Below are positions 1 through 5,923 of a DNA stretch of 14,092 nucleotides, in pieces. A model generated the notes under the pieces. The model saw only the letters and a list, made by a program, of their open reading frames with translations. It ran no database searches and had not been told where the DNA came from. Within the stretch, counting starts at the first letter, position 1. Each line of letters opens with the position of its first letter. Location: the NCBI GenBank assembly GCA_046590235.1, contig JBKJTY010000022.1, positions 1 to 14,092 on the forward strand, written 5' to 3'. The position numbers were made by a program, and so were the translations under genes. Source of the DNA: 2-02-FULL-45-10 sp046590235 (GTDB taxonomy: Bacteria; Patescibacteriota; Patescibacteriia; Magasanikbacterales; GWA2-37-8).

Positions 1-1
1 C

Positions 2-124
2 TGGCACGCGATGCTTATTAAAATACCGTACGGTAGTTATAAAAAATACTGGAAGCAGATAGTCGCCGCTTTGCCGGAAACGTGCAAAGTCGACCCTAAT
101 CCGCAGTCCATCTTTAGTCTATGA
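2..124 (+). CDS. priA: C-terminal end of probable primosomal helicase PriA (partial)
   Basis: An open frame enters from the left edge and stops with TGA at 122-124, giving about 40 residues that end in KVDPNPQSIFSL. It overlaps the def start codon by ATGA, which indicates translational coupling. PriA proteins typically end in a short fold (LIK, then LP, then a DVDP-like tail). The order priA-def-fmt is common in bacteria. Both fit the residues LIKIPYG, ALPE and VDPNP seen here. PriA is the 3'-5' helicase that restarts stalled replication forks. The call rests on a weak terminal motif plus gene order, so another upstream gene remains possible. The rest of the gene, including the helicase and zinc domains, lies outside the window. 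Confidence 0.55.
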   Translation, partial: WHAMLIKIPYGSYKKYWKQIVAALPETCKVDPNPQSIFSL

Positions 125-603
125 TCTACGATATCGTTTTTGAACCAAACCCAATCCTCCACAAGCGCAGCGAAGACCTCACAGCGGAACAAATCGAAAC
201 ACGCGAAATGAAAAAATTCATGAAAGACATGGTTGAGACCATGTATGTTAAAAATGGTGTTGGTTTGGCGGCTGTACAAGTCGGCAAATCATTGCAAATG
301 TGTACGATTCTCAAAGAATACAATACGTTGAACCCGCGTGAAGATTTAGTGCTTATTAATCCAACCTGGACGAAAATATCTCGAGCGACCAACATCGACG
401 AAGAAGGATGTTTATCTATTCCGTTTGTGTACGGGAAAGTAAAACGTTACAGTCATATTAAAGTGAAAGCGCTTGATAAAAATGGTAAACCATTTGAGTT
501 TGAGGCTAAAGACTTTTTTGCTCGTATCATACAGCATGAGTATGATCATTTGGATGGGCATCTTTATGCGGAGAAAGCGACTGGATTACATCGCGTAGAA
601 TAA
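121..603 (+). CDS. def: Peptide deformylase
   Basis: Metal-dependent hydrolase that removes the formyl group from the initiator methionine of new proteins at the ribosome exit. All three family motifs are intact: motif I GVGLAAVQ (residues 46-53), motif II EGCLS (95-99, metal ligand Cys97) and motif III QHEYDHLDG (138-146, ligands His139 and His143, catalytic Glu140). At 160 residues it is a little shorter than E. coli Def (about 168). The ATG at 121 overlaps the stop of the upstream frame, so no separate Shine-Dalgarno is needed. The next gene is fmt, which adds the formyl group that Def removes. About 200 bp of palindromic repeats separate def from fmt, so they may be on one transcript, but translational coupling between them is not possible. 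Confidence 0.97.
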   Translation: MIYDIVFEPNPILHKRSEDLTAEQIETREMKKFMKDMVETMYVKNGVGLAAVQVGKSLQMCTILKEYNTLNPREDLVLINPTWTKISRATNIDEEGCLSIPFVYGKVKRYSHIKVKALDKNGKPFEFEAKDFFARIIQHEYDHLDGHLYAEKATGLHRVE

Positions 604-605
604 AA

Positions 606-644
606 TGTCATCCAGAGCGCAGCGTGGGATCTTCCTATTATCCA
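606..644 (+). repeat. Half copy of a TGTCAT palindromic repeat
   Basis: Starts TGTCATCCAGAGCGCAGCGT and runs through GGGATCTTCCTATTA, 2 bp after the def stop codon. It is the left arm of a palindromic element without its right arm. The same arm recurs at 3223-3263 with few changes. Both copies are followed by a TTTCACTTCAC- or TTTTACTTCAC-like spacer and then by another TGTCATT element. Confidence 0.7.
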
Positions 645-662
645 TTTCACTTCACTATAAAA

Positions 663-789
663 TGTCATTCTGAGGAACCGCCTGTACCCGGTGGGTGAAG
701 AATCTTCCTATTATTCAATCACCGTTGATGCGGTTATACTAGGAAGATCCTTCCCACAGGGTGGGCAGGCACATACGTTCAGGATGACA
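663..789. repeat. Full TGTCAT...ATGACA palindromic repeat between def and fmt
   Basis: An imperfect inverted repeat of about 127 bp. The left arm begins TGTCATTCTGAGG and carries GAATCTTCCTATTA; the right arm carries TACTAGGAAGATCCTTC and ends TTCAGGATGACA. The reverse complement of the right arm matches the left at both ends, with a diverged middle. No coding capacity is credible. It would form a long hairpin in the def-fmt transcript. The fmt frame is open through part of it, which creates a false N-terminal extension. Confidence 0.8.
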
Positions 790-804
790 ATCAATATTAA
801 ACAT

Positions 805-1731
805 ATGCTTTCAGTTGTATTTTTTGGGACACAGGAATTTGGCGCTAGTATGTTATCCGCCCTTTTGGCGGATTCTTCCGTTAAAATAATTGCTGTGGTG
901 ACACAACCTGATCGGCCGATTGGTCGCAAACATGAAGTGATGGCTAGTCCGGTGAAACGATTTGCCATGGATAACGGGATAGCAACTATACTACAACCTG
1001 AAAACTTGAAAACATTTGCAACAGAACATCCTGAATTGGCTTCGGCGGATGTTTTTGTGGTTTGTCAGTATGGGTTGATTATTCCACAGAACGTATTGGA
1101 TATTCCGAAGAAAGGAACTATAAATGTTCACACTTCACTTTTACCAAAATATCGTGGTGCCTCCCCTATTCAGTCGGCGCTTATTCATGGTGAAACTGAA
1201 ACAGGTGTTACCATTATGCAGATGGATGCAAAAATGGATCATGGGGCAATTCTTGAACAAGAAAAGGTTTTAATTGCGACTGATGATACATATACAACAT
1301 TAAGTGCTAAGATGATCCCTGTCGCGCAAAAATTATTGGTTGATAGTGTACACAAATTTGTCGCAGGATCTCTCACTCCGCAAGAACAGCAACATGACCA
1401 AGCGACTACCTGTACCATGCTTTCTCGTGATGATGGGAAAATTGATTGGTCTAAATCTGCTGATGAACTTTATAATCTTTTCCGCGGTACTTTTCCATGG
1501 CCGGGTGTTTGGACTACCTGGGAAGGCAAACGTCTCAAACTTTTGAACGTTCACCCTAGCGCTGAAATGATTGAACCTGGTACAGTAGCGTGGCAAAACA
1601 ACCAACTTCTTATTGGAACCAAAAAAGGTTCGCTTGAAATACTTGAACTACAATTAGAAGGTAAGAAGGCTCTTTTGCCTATCGCCTTTATCCAAGGAAA
1701 CAAAACTATTATTGACACAAAGCTCAACTAA
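805..1731 (+). CDS. fmt: Methionyl-tRNA formyltransferase
   Basis: Transfers a formyl group from 10-formyltetrahydrofolate to methionyl-initiator-tRNA. The protein has 308 residues, the usual family length. The N-terminal Rossmann domain starts LSVVFFGTQEFG, as Fmt proteins do. Catalytic residues are Asn107 and His109 in NVHTSLLPKYRG, and Asp145 in AKMDHG, matching Asn106/His108/Asp144 of E. coli. The C-terminal tRNA-binding domain contains PWPGVWTTW (231-239). The frame is open back to 691, but those extra residues are translation of the palindromic repeat. The ATG at 805 aligns with the family start; an ATG at 784 is less likely because it lies in the repeat arm. No clear Shine-Dalgarno is present. 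A 74-bp palindrome follows the stop. Confidence 0.96.
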   Translation: MLSVVFFGTQEFGASMLSALLADSSVKIIAVVTQPDRPIGRKHEVMASPVKRFAMDNGIATILQPENLKTFATEHPELASADVFVVCQYGLIIPQNVLDIPKKGTINVHTSLLPKYRGASPIQSALIHGETETGVTIMQMDAKMDHGAILEQEKVLIATDDTYTTLSAKMIPVAQKLLVDSVHKFVAGSLTPQEQQHDQATTCTMLSRDDGKIDWSKSADELYNLFRGTFPWPGVWTTWEGKRLKLLNVHPSAEMIEPGTVAWQNNQLLIGTKKGSLEILELQLEGKKALLPIAFIQGNKTIIDTKLN

Positions 1732-1737
1732 CCAAAC

Positions 1738-1811
1738 TGTCATTCCCGCGTAGGCGGGAATCCAGGATACGACGTTGGGTGTCCTGGATCCCCATCTTCA
1801 TGGGGATGACA
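1738..1811. repeat. TGTCATTCCC...GGGGATGACA palindromic repeat
   Basis: A 74-bp inverted repeat. The left arm begins TGTCATTCCCGCGTAGGCGG and continues GAATCCAGGA; the right arm is TCCTGGATCCCC followed by GGGGATGACA. The left arm has its own hairpin (TTCCCGC-GTAG-GCGGGAA). The first 28 bp recur exactly at 3288-3315. It lies 6 bp after the fmt stop. No T-run follows, so any terminator role is uncertain. Read as protein it gives SWIPIFMGMT, a false extension of the next gene. Confidence 0.88.
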
Positions 1812-1838
1812 ATCGACGCTCAGCACTTACTTATCTAT

Positions 1839-3215
1839 ATGTTAAATAAAAAACACGTTACCGCGTTTCTAGGAGTGTACGCACTGGTGCGTGTTTTTTC
1901 TTTTTTCTTCGGACCAGAAACTCCGCTCCAACAACAAACCTGGCTAAACACAACACTCTCCGGAGTATTGTTAGCAGTCGTGGCAGTTTTACTCTTCAAA
2001 AAAAGACCTGAAGGTTGGTATCTGATTGCTCTTGAAATTATTTTAGGTGGCGGTGGCAACTTTTTAAACTTCTTTGGTGTCGCTGTACGAACCTGTCTCT
2101 TGGCTTTATCGATGACGATTTTCTTCGCACAAAAACTCTGGGAACGAAAATGGGTAACACTTACAAAAAATAATATAGTAACGGTGTTATCTATAAAAGC
2201 ACTTTTAATTATTGCAATCATCGGGGCGTTTATTGGCCTAAGTAATAATCACGCGCGAGTACTTGTTTTGCGAGATCTTATCCCCTACGCATTCCTACTC
2301 TATTATTTCCCTCTTCGCGAACTCCTCAAAGACACCTGCTTTACCAACATGGCTTGGCACGCGTTAGTGGCGGCAGTTATCGGCAACGGCCTACTCACAT
2401 TTGGCACCCTGCTTGGTTACAGCACTAACCTTTTTGTAATGCAAGATAGCTTTTATCACTGGTTCCGTGATGTTGCGGGTGGAAAAATTACTGAACTTCC
2501 ATTTAATTACTATCGAATTGTCCTCAACGAACATTTACTGCTTATCCCGCTCACCATTTTATTTGTTTCTAAAGTAATTACAAAAGAACAAGCAAAACTT
2601 TACGGAATACTCGCTGCTCTTTCTCTTCTCACCCTCTCAACTAACTTAACACGAATCTATTTTATTGCCCTTGCAGTAGGCCTGCTCGCTTTAGTACGAC
2701 AATCTACCCTCAAGCGTTGGTTTCTCACCTGTAGCGTCGTTGTGGTGGGTTTTATGGCCATCTTTATATCCCTCCACACAACGTTTAGTCGGGGCCAAAG
2801 TCTTGGCTTGGAATTATTTGGATTGCGACTGCAGAGTATTGTTACTCCGGCTATAGAAGATAGTTCGCTCAGTCGTTTGTTGCTATTACCAAAGATTAAA
2901 GAAAAAATCGCATTACATCCGATTATTGGAAATGGGCTTGGGGATACGATAGCGGTGTATAGTCCGGTTTTTAAGAAGGTAGTTACGACGCCGCATTATG
3001 ACTGGGGGTATTTCGAGGTTCTGGGAGAACTTGGGGTTATTGGGTTTATTATATGGGGATTTTTTATTGGAAATTTATTCTTCAAATTTAGAAAAAAAGA
3101 ATTGCAAATTTGGCAATTTGGGTCTTTGTTGGTGTTACTGGTAATTAATATTACATCTCCTGCGGTGTTTCATGTACTAGGGATTATCTGGCTCAGTTAT
3201 CTCCTGGCGGAGTAG
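1839..3215 (+). CDS. Wzy/O-antigen ligase-like polytopic membrane protein
   Basis: A hydrophobic protein of 458 residues with roughly ten or more membrane spans. The C-terminal third carries the pattern of the O-antigen ligase/polymerase (Wzy_C) superfamily: LSTNLTRIYFIAL near residues 266-278, then a periplasmic-type stretch with GNGLGD (364-369) and PHYDWGYFEVLGELGVIGF (385-403). Such proteins join lipid-linked oligosaccharides to each other (Wzy) or to an acceptor (WaaL) on the outer face of the membrane. Sequence alone does not separate the two. The frame is open to 1779, but those residues come from the repeat, so the ATG at 1839 is preferred; no Shine-Dalgarno is visible. It fits functionally with the flippase and glycosyltransferases on the opposite strand at 3987-7359. 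Confidence 0.82.
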   Translation: MLNKKHVTAFLGVYALVRVFSFFFGPETPLQQQTWLNTTLSGVLLAVVAVLLFKKRPEGWYLIALEIILGGGGNFLNFFGVAVRTCLLALSMTIFFAQKLWERKWVTLTKNNIVTVLSIKALLIIAIIGAFIGLSNNHARVLVLRDLIPYAFLLYYFPLRELLKDTCFTNMAWHALVAAVIGNGLLTFGTLLGYSTNLFVMQDSFYHWFRDVAGGKITELPFNYYRIVLNEHLLLIPLTILFVSKVITKEQAKLYGILAALSLLTLSTNLTRIYFIALAVGLLALVRQSTLKRWFLTCSVVVVGFMAIFISLHTTFSRGQSLGLELFGLRLQSIVTPAIEDSSLSRLLLLPKIKEKIALHPIIGNGLGDTIAVYSPVFKKVVTTPHYDWGYFEVLGELGVIGFIIWGFFIGNLFFKFRKKELQIWQFGSLLVLLVINITSPAVFHVLGIIWLSYLLAE

Positions 3216-3222
3216 CAAAAGG

Positions 3223-3263
3223 TGTCATTCAGAGCAAAGCGTGGAATCTTCCTAATATTCAAT
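3223..3263 (+). repeat. Second half copy of the CAGAGC-type TGTCAT repeat
   Basis: TGTCATTCAGAGCAAAGCGT followed by GGAATCTTCCTAATATTCA. It matches the half copy at 606-644 apart from a few substitutions. It begins 7 bp after the stop of the Wzy/ligase gene. No right arm follows; after a TTTTACTTCAC spacer comes the half copy at 3288. Confidence 0.7.
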
Positions 3264-3287
3264 TTACGGTTTTACTTCACAGCAAAG

Positions 3288-3315
3288 TGTCATTCCCGCG
3301 TAGGCGGGAATCCAG
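3288..3315 (+). repeat. Solo left arm identical to the 1738 repeat
   Basis: 28 bp identical to 1738-1765, starting TGTCATTCCCGCGTAGGCGG and ending AATCCAG. It contains the TTCCCGC-GTAG-GCGGGAA hairpin. The matching right arm seen at 1780-1811 is absent; AT-rich sequence with another TTTTACTTCACTAT follows. Confidence 0.82.
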
Positions 3316-3372
3316 CTCCTTATAAAAATATAAATAAATCAATTTTACTTCACTATCGTTCTTCTATTTTTT

Positions 3373-3487
3373 TACTACTGCGTAGTACGCTTGTCACTTT
3401 CTTTCTAACGAAAGGAAAGTAACCAAAGAAAGTTTCGGGGGACGCAAAACTCGCCCTTCGGGGCTCAAACAGTTGCTTACCCCCGAA
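3373..3487. repeat. Compound hairpin element with GTAACCAAAGAAAG core
   Basis: Three nested or adjacent hairpins with no credible gene. TACTAC-TGC-GTAGTA is at 3373-3387. ACTTTCTTTC-TAAC-GAAAGGAAAGT is at 3396-3420. A long stem closes TTCGGGGG (3434-3441) with CCCCCGAA (3480-3487) and encloses GCCC-TTCG-GGGC (3453-3464). The core AGTAACCAAAGAAAGTTTCG and the phrase AAAACTCG...CTCAAACAGTTGC resemble dispersed repeats I remember from several bacterial phyla; this is recollection, not a search. Together with the half repeats it fills the 3216-3525 gap. Confidence 0.55.
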
Positions 3488-3525
3488 CCCCGGGTGATGT
3501 GATTGTGTGTGTGTGAAAAGAAGAA

Positions 3526-3556
3526 GACCCCGCACACGATTACGTGTAACGGGGTC
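3526..3556 (-). terminator. Intrinsic terminator of the small hypothetical gene
   Basis: GACCCCG...CGGGGTC arms with an inner CACACG/CGTGTA pairing make a strong hairpin. Read on the minus strand it is followed by the pyrimidine-rich TTCTTCTTTTC, as expected downstream of the gene ending at 3619. On the plus strand it is followed by TGGGGGTTTTGG, so that direction is weaker. Confidence 0.7.
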
Positions 3557-3618
3557 TGGGGGTTTTGGGGACGGGGCTTTGAGGACTTGGAGTCTTCTGG
3601 GCTACTGTCCGAGTTGGG

Positions 3619-3912
3619 CTATTTCTTTTTTGGCTCTTCGCGTTTTACGACTTCGAACGGTTTGGTGAAAACACTGGCGTGGGTGATTTTCTCTACGCGG
3701 ATAATCCGATAACGTGGATCTGTCCAACGATCCTTGTACCGATCATCGAGGGTCAATTCCTCCACACATCTTGCCAAAAGAACTTCACCGATATTACCAC
3801 GCAATGCTACAACGTAGCCGGTTTCAATACCGCCGTATTCAATCTCCAAGATTACGTGGCTTGTCGGTCCGCTACGAAGCGACCGCCATATTGCAAGTGC
3901 TGCCGCATCCAT
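3619..3912 (-). CDS. Small hypothetical protein (97 aa)
   Basis: I do not recognise the family. The 97-residue product starts MDAAALAIWRSLRSG and looks soluble, with a probable beta-rich middle (VILEIEYGGIETGYVVALRG, then IGEVLLARCVEEL). A conserved-looking DRWTDPRYRIIRVEKI stretch follows, and the lysine-rich tail ends EEPKKK. The start at 3912 is chosen because GGAGGCG lies five bases upstream of that ATG. The open frame to 3969 would run through the promoter. It has its own promoter (3938-3969) and terminator (3526-3556), so it is a one-gene unit just downstream of the glycosyltransferase operon rather than part of it. No signal peptide or membrane segment is visible. There is no basis for a function. 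Confidence 0.72.
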   Translation of the reverse strand: MDAAALAIWRSLRSGPTSHVILEIEYGGIETGYVVALRGNIGEVLLARCVEELTLDDRYKDRWTDPRYRIIRVEKITHASVFTKPFEVVKREEPKKK

Positions 3913-3937
3913 GGTCGCCTCCAAGAGAAAAGTTAGC

Positions 3938-3969
3938 ATTATATAATCAAAAAAATACCCCGCTGTCAA
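3938..3969 (-). promoter_or_regulatory. Promoter of the small hypothetical gene
   Basis: On the minus strand TTGACA (3964-3969) lies upstream of the overlapping -10 matches TATATA (18-bp spacer) and TATAAT (20-bp spacer, 3938-3943). The start codon is at 3912 with a GGAGG site between. The -35 hexamer is embedded in the terminator hairpin of the preceding gene. Confidence 0.65.
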
Positions 3970-3978
3970 TTAGCGAGG
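3948..3978 (-). terminator. Intrinsic terminator of the glycosyltransferase operon
   Basis: On the minus strand CCTCGCT (3972-3978), a loop AATTGAC, AGCGGGG (3958-3964) and then TATTTTTTT. This is a 7-bp stem with one G-T pair and a good T-run, 8 bp after the GT2 stop codon. The loop and right arm contain the TTGACA of the next promoter. Confidence 0.72.
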
Positions 3979-3986
3979 CACTATTT

Positions 3987-4703
3987 TTATACGAGACGAT
4001 GTTTTTTGAGAACTGTTTTTCGAGCTTCATCGTATTTCTGCACTTTCTTACTTTTCCACGGCAACCGATACATAAAACTTGGCAGCCAAGTACTCATACC
4101 GATACGACCATGCACAATCTTTTTAAATAATACTTCCGGCAAGAAAATACCATTACTCCCCGCTCGCATCATAGTGAGCCAGAGATCCCAGTCTTGGAAA
4201 CGTGGGAGGGTCTCATCAAAACCTTTGAAGGCTTCACGGCGCATGAGTGATGTGGTGTCGATATAATTGTATTGTTGTAACGATTTTGGACTGAAATGCT
4301 GGCTCTTCATGGTTTTCCAGCCAAATTTATAACGGGAGTATACGTAGTCAGCATTATCATGGACTAGAAGGGCGGCTACCATTTTTTCAAGCATCTTGGG
4401 GTGTGCGACGGTGTCGGCATCCCAGAAAATAACAAAATCACCGTGCGCTTCTTTGAAGCCGTGATTTCGAGCGGTACCTGCTCCGGCATTTTTTTGAGAA
4501 ATGACTTTGCCGTGGAGTGAGCGGATAGGTTCGTGATGGCGAAGTTCTTCTAATACTTCAAGAAGATTATCGGTGCTGCCATCATTTACAATAATAACTT
4601 CAAATGGCTTATACGTCTGGCGAGCCAACGACAAAAGAGACTTACGAATAGTGTGCGCGTGGTTATAGACAGGAATGATGACGCTAATAGTCGATTTGAG
4701 CAT
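3987..4703 (-). CDS. GT2-family glycosyltransferase
   Basis: A cytoplasmic GT-A fold sugar transferase of 238 residues using a nucleotide-sugar donor, metal dependent. The N-terminal nucleotide-binding half reads TISVIIPVYNHAHTI (5-19) and IIVNDGSTDN (37-46). The metal-binding DXD is DAD (95-97) in GDFVIFWDADTVAHP. The acceptor side has FQDWDLWL (169-176), the equivalent of the ED/QD-x-W motif with the likely catalytic base. There is no membrane span. The ATG at 4703 is chosen because the in-frame ATG at 4724 lies inside the flanking repeat; no Shine-Dalgarno is visible. It is the last gene of the flippase-GT4-GT2 set, after an 86-bp palindrome, and ends at a terminator. The sugar specificity cannot be read. 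Confidence 0.9.
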   Translation of the reverse strand: MLKSTISVIIPVYNHAHTIRKSLLSLARQTYKPFEVIIVNDGSTDNLLEVLEELRHHEPIRSLHGKVISQKNAGAGTARNHGFKEAHGDFVIFWDADTVAHPKMLEKMVAALLVHDNADYVYSRYKFGWKTMKSQHFSPKSLQQYNYIDTTSLMRREAFKGFDETLPRFQDWDLWLTMMRAGSNGIFLPEVLFKKIVHGRIGMSTWLPSFMYRLPWKSKKVQKYDEARKTVLKKHRLV

Positions 4704-4718
4704 AATACATTTACAACC

Positions 4719-4804
4719 TGTCACTGCGAGAAGCGAAGCGACGAAGCAATCCTATAGTTTGTTTACCCAACAAAAAGGATTGCTTCGTTTCACTCGCAAT
4801 GACA
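4719..4804. repeat. TGTCACTGCGAG...CGCAATGACA palindromic repeat inside an operon
   Basis: An 86-bp inverted repeat. The left arm starts TGTCACTGCGAGAAGCGAAG and continues CGACGAAGCAATCC; the right arm is GGATTGCTTCGTTTCACTCG followed by CAATGACA. The loop is about 20 bp. It fills nearly all the space between the GT4 stop (3 bp away) and the GT2 start. The GCGAAGCGACGAAGCAATCC phrase is one I recall as a dispersed intergenic repeat in many bacteria. In RNA it would be a stable hairpin between two co-directional genes. Confidence 0.87.
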
Positions 4805-4807
4805 GAA

Positions 4808-5923
4808 TTAACCAAGTTTAGCTAATTGTTTATCCCAAGTAAATTCATTTTGTGCGCGTGCACGACCATGTTCACCAAAAGACTTTGTCATTGCAGTATC
4901 GGTAAGTATGGTAACAATCGCACCAACAGCCTCCTCGTCATGATCCGCATCTACCACGAGACCCGTAACTGTATTTTGCACCGCTTCTTCAACGCCGCCG
5001 GATTTACCAGCAACGATTGGTAAACCACTAGCCGCGGCTTCCATGAAAACTGTTCCCCAACTTTCTTCTACACCTTTATCTGGATGGGTTAACATCACAA
5101 ACGCGTTTGCAAGTTGATAGAGAGCTGGTAATTGTTCGTGCGGAATATCTCCAAGAAATCGAACAGAGGTTTGTAAATTATTCTTTTGGACAAGACCCAC
5201 TAATTCTTGCTGTTTTTTACCTTTACCGACGACAAGCCAGATAAGATTTGGAACTTTTTCTAAAATTTTTGGCATAAGACGCGCCAAATGCGCAAAGCCC
5301 TTACCTTCTACCATGCGACCGACGGTCAAAATAGTTTTATGGTTCGCAATTGCCAACTGAGCAGTCAGCACAGCCAACTTTTCCGCAGGGACAGTTTCAA
5401 AAAGATAATCAGCAGGACACGGGTGCACTACGGTAATTGCTACCCCAGGTAAAAAAGCTGCTACTTTATTTTTCAAATACTCGCTATTCACCACAACTTT
5501 GTCCGCAGCAGCACAGATTTTGGTAAACCATTTAATCTTACGCTTAGATTGCTGCACCATGACAACATCAGTACCGTGTAAAAAAACAGTGTAACCGGAA
5601 ATAGTCTTTTTCTTTTTTAAATAATAGGCAATATAACCAACAGGCAACACATGATGAACATGCATATGGTCAATCTTTTCACGTACAGTGATATTTTTAG
5701 CTGTGAAATACAATAATAACCAGTGTGGCCAAATAAACGGTATGGACGGGTTGGTACGAATTGTTTTCCATGGCCAACGCACATCATTATCCTTATCCCC
5801 TTTTGCGTATGGCGCGAGGACAACAAAATTTTCTGGAGATTGATAACGCAACATTTGCTCAATGTAGTTAGCAATACCTCCAACCTGTGGCGGATATTCG
5901 AGTGTTACAACCAGTGTCTTCAT
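4808..5923 (-). CDS. GT4-family glycosyltransferase
   Basis: A GT-B fold retaining glycosyltransferase of 371 residues acting at the cytoplasmic face of the membrane. The N-terminal acceptor domain has the glycine-rich loop YPPQVGGIANYI (10-21) and a FLHGTD stretch (114-119). The C-terminal donor domain has TVGRMVEGKGF (200-210; Arg203 and Lys208 contact the nucleotide diphosphate in this family) and ESWGTVFMEAAASGLPIVA (287-305). The latter is the E-x7-E motif (Glu287, Glu295), followed by GKSGGVEEAV. Its ATG overlaps the flippase stop as ATGA, so the two are translationally coupled. The C-terminus stops soon after the FTWDKQLAKL helix, slightly short but complete. The product probably adds one sugar to a lipid-linked oligosaccharide exported by the neighbouring flippase. 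Confidence 0.93.
   Translation of the reverse strand: MKTLVVTLEYPPQVGGIANYIEQMLRYQSPENFVVLAPYAKGDKDNDVRWPWKTIRTNPSIPFIWPHWLLLYFTAKNITVREKIDHMHVHHVLPVGYIAYYLKKKKTISGYTVFLHGTDVVMVQQSKRKIKWFTKICAAADKVVVNSEYLKNKVAAFLPGVAITVVHPCPADYLFETVPAEKLAVLTAQLAIANHKTILTVGRMVEGKGFAHLARLMPKILEKVPNLIWLVVGKGKKQQELVGLVQKNNLQTSVRFLGDIPHEQLPALYQLANAFVMLTHPDKGVEESWGTVFMEAAASGLPIVAGKSGGVEEAVQNTVTGLVVDADHDEEAVGAIVTILTDTAMTKSFGEHGRARAQNEFTWDKQLAKLG

Noticed and set aside
691..804. 38-residue N-terminal extension of fmt
   Set aside because: It is translation of the palindromic repeat arm; Fmt proteins begin at the VVFFGTxEF strand, as with the ATG at 805.
1779..1838. N-terminal extension of the Wzy/ligase gene (SWIPIFMGMT)
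   Set aside because: This peptide is the repeat's right arm read in one frame; the ATG at 1839 starts the membrane protein.
3222..3422. 66-residue open frame on the plus strand
   Set aside because: It runs through two repeat arms (FRAKRGIF, SRVGGNPA), which are classic spurious peptides of such repeats, and has no start signals.
3503..4130. Plus-strand open frames opposite the 97-aa gene and the GT2 gene
   Set aside because: They are antisense to genes with clear motifs or signals, cross terminators and promoters, and have no ribosome sites.
606..4804. Repeats considered as a CRISPR array or insertion sequences
   Set aside because: Copies are far apart, differ in length and lack regular spacers; no transposase gene or target-site duplication is visible.
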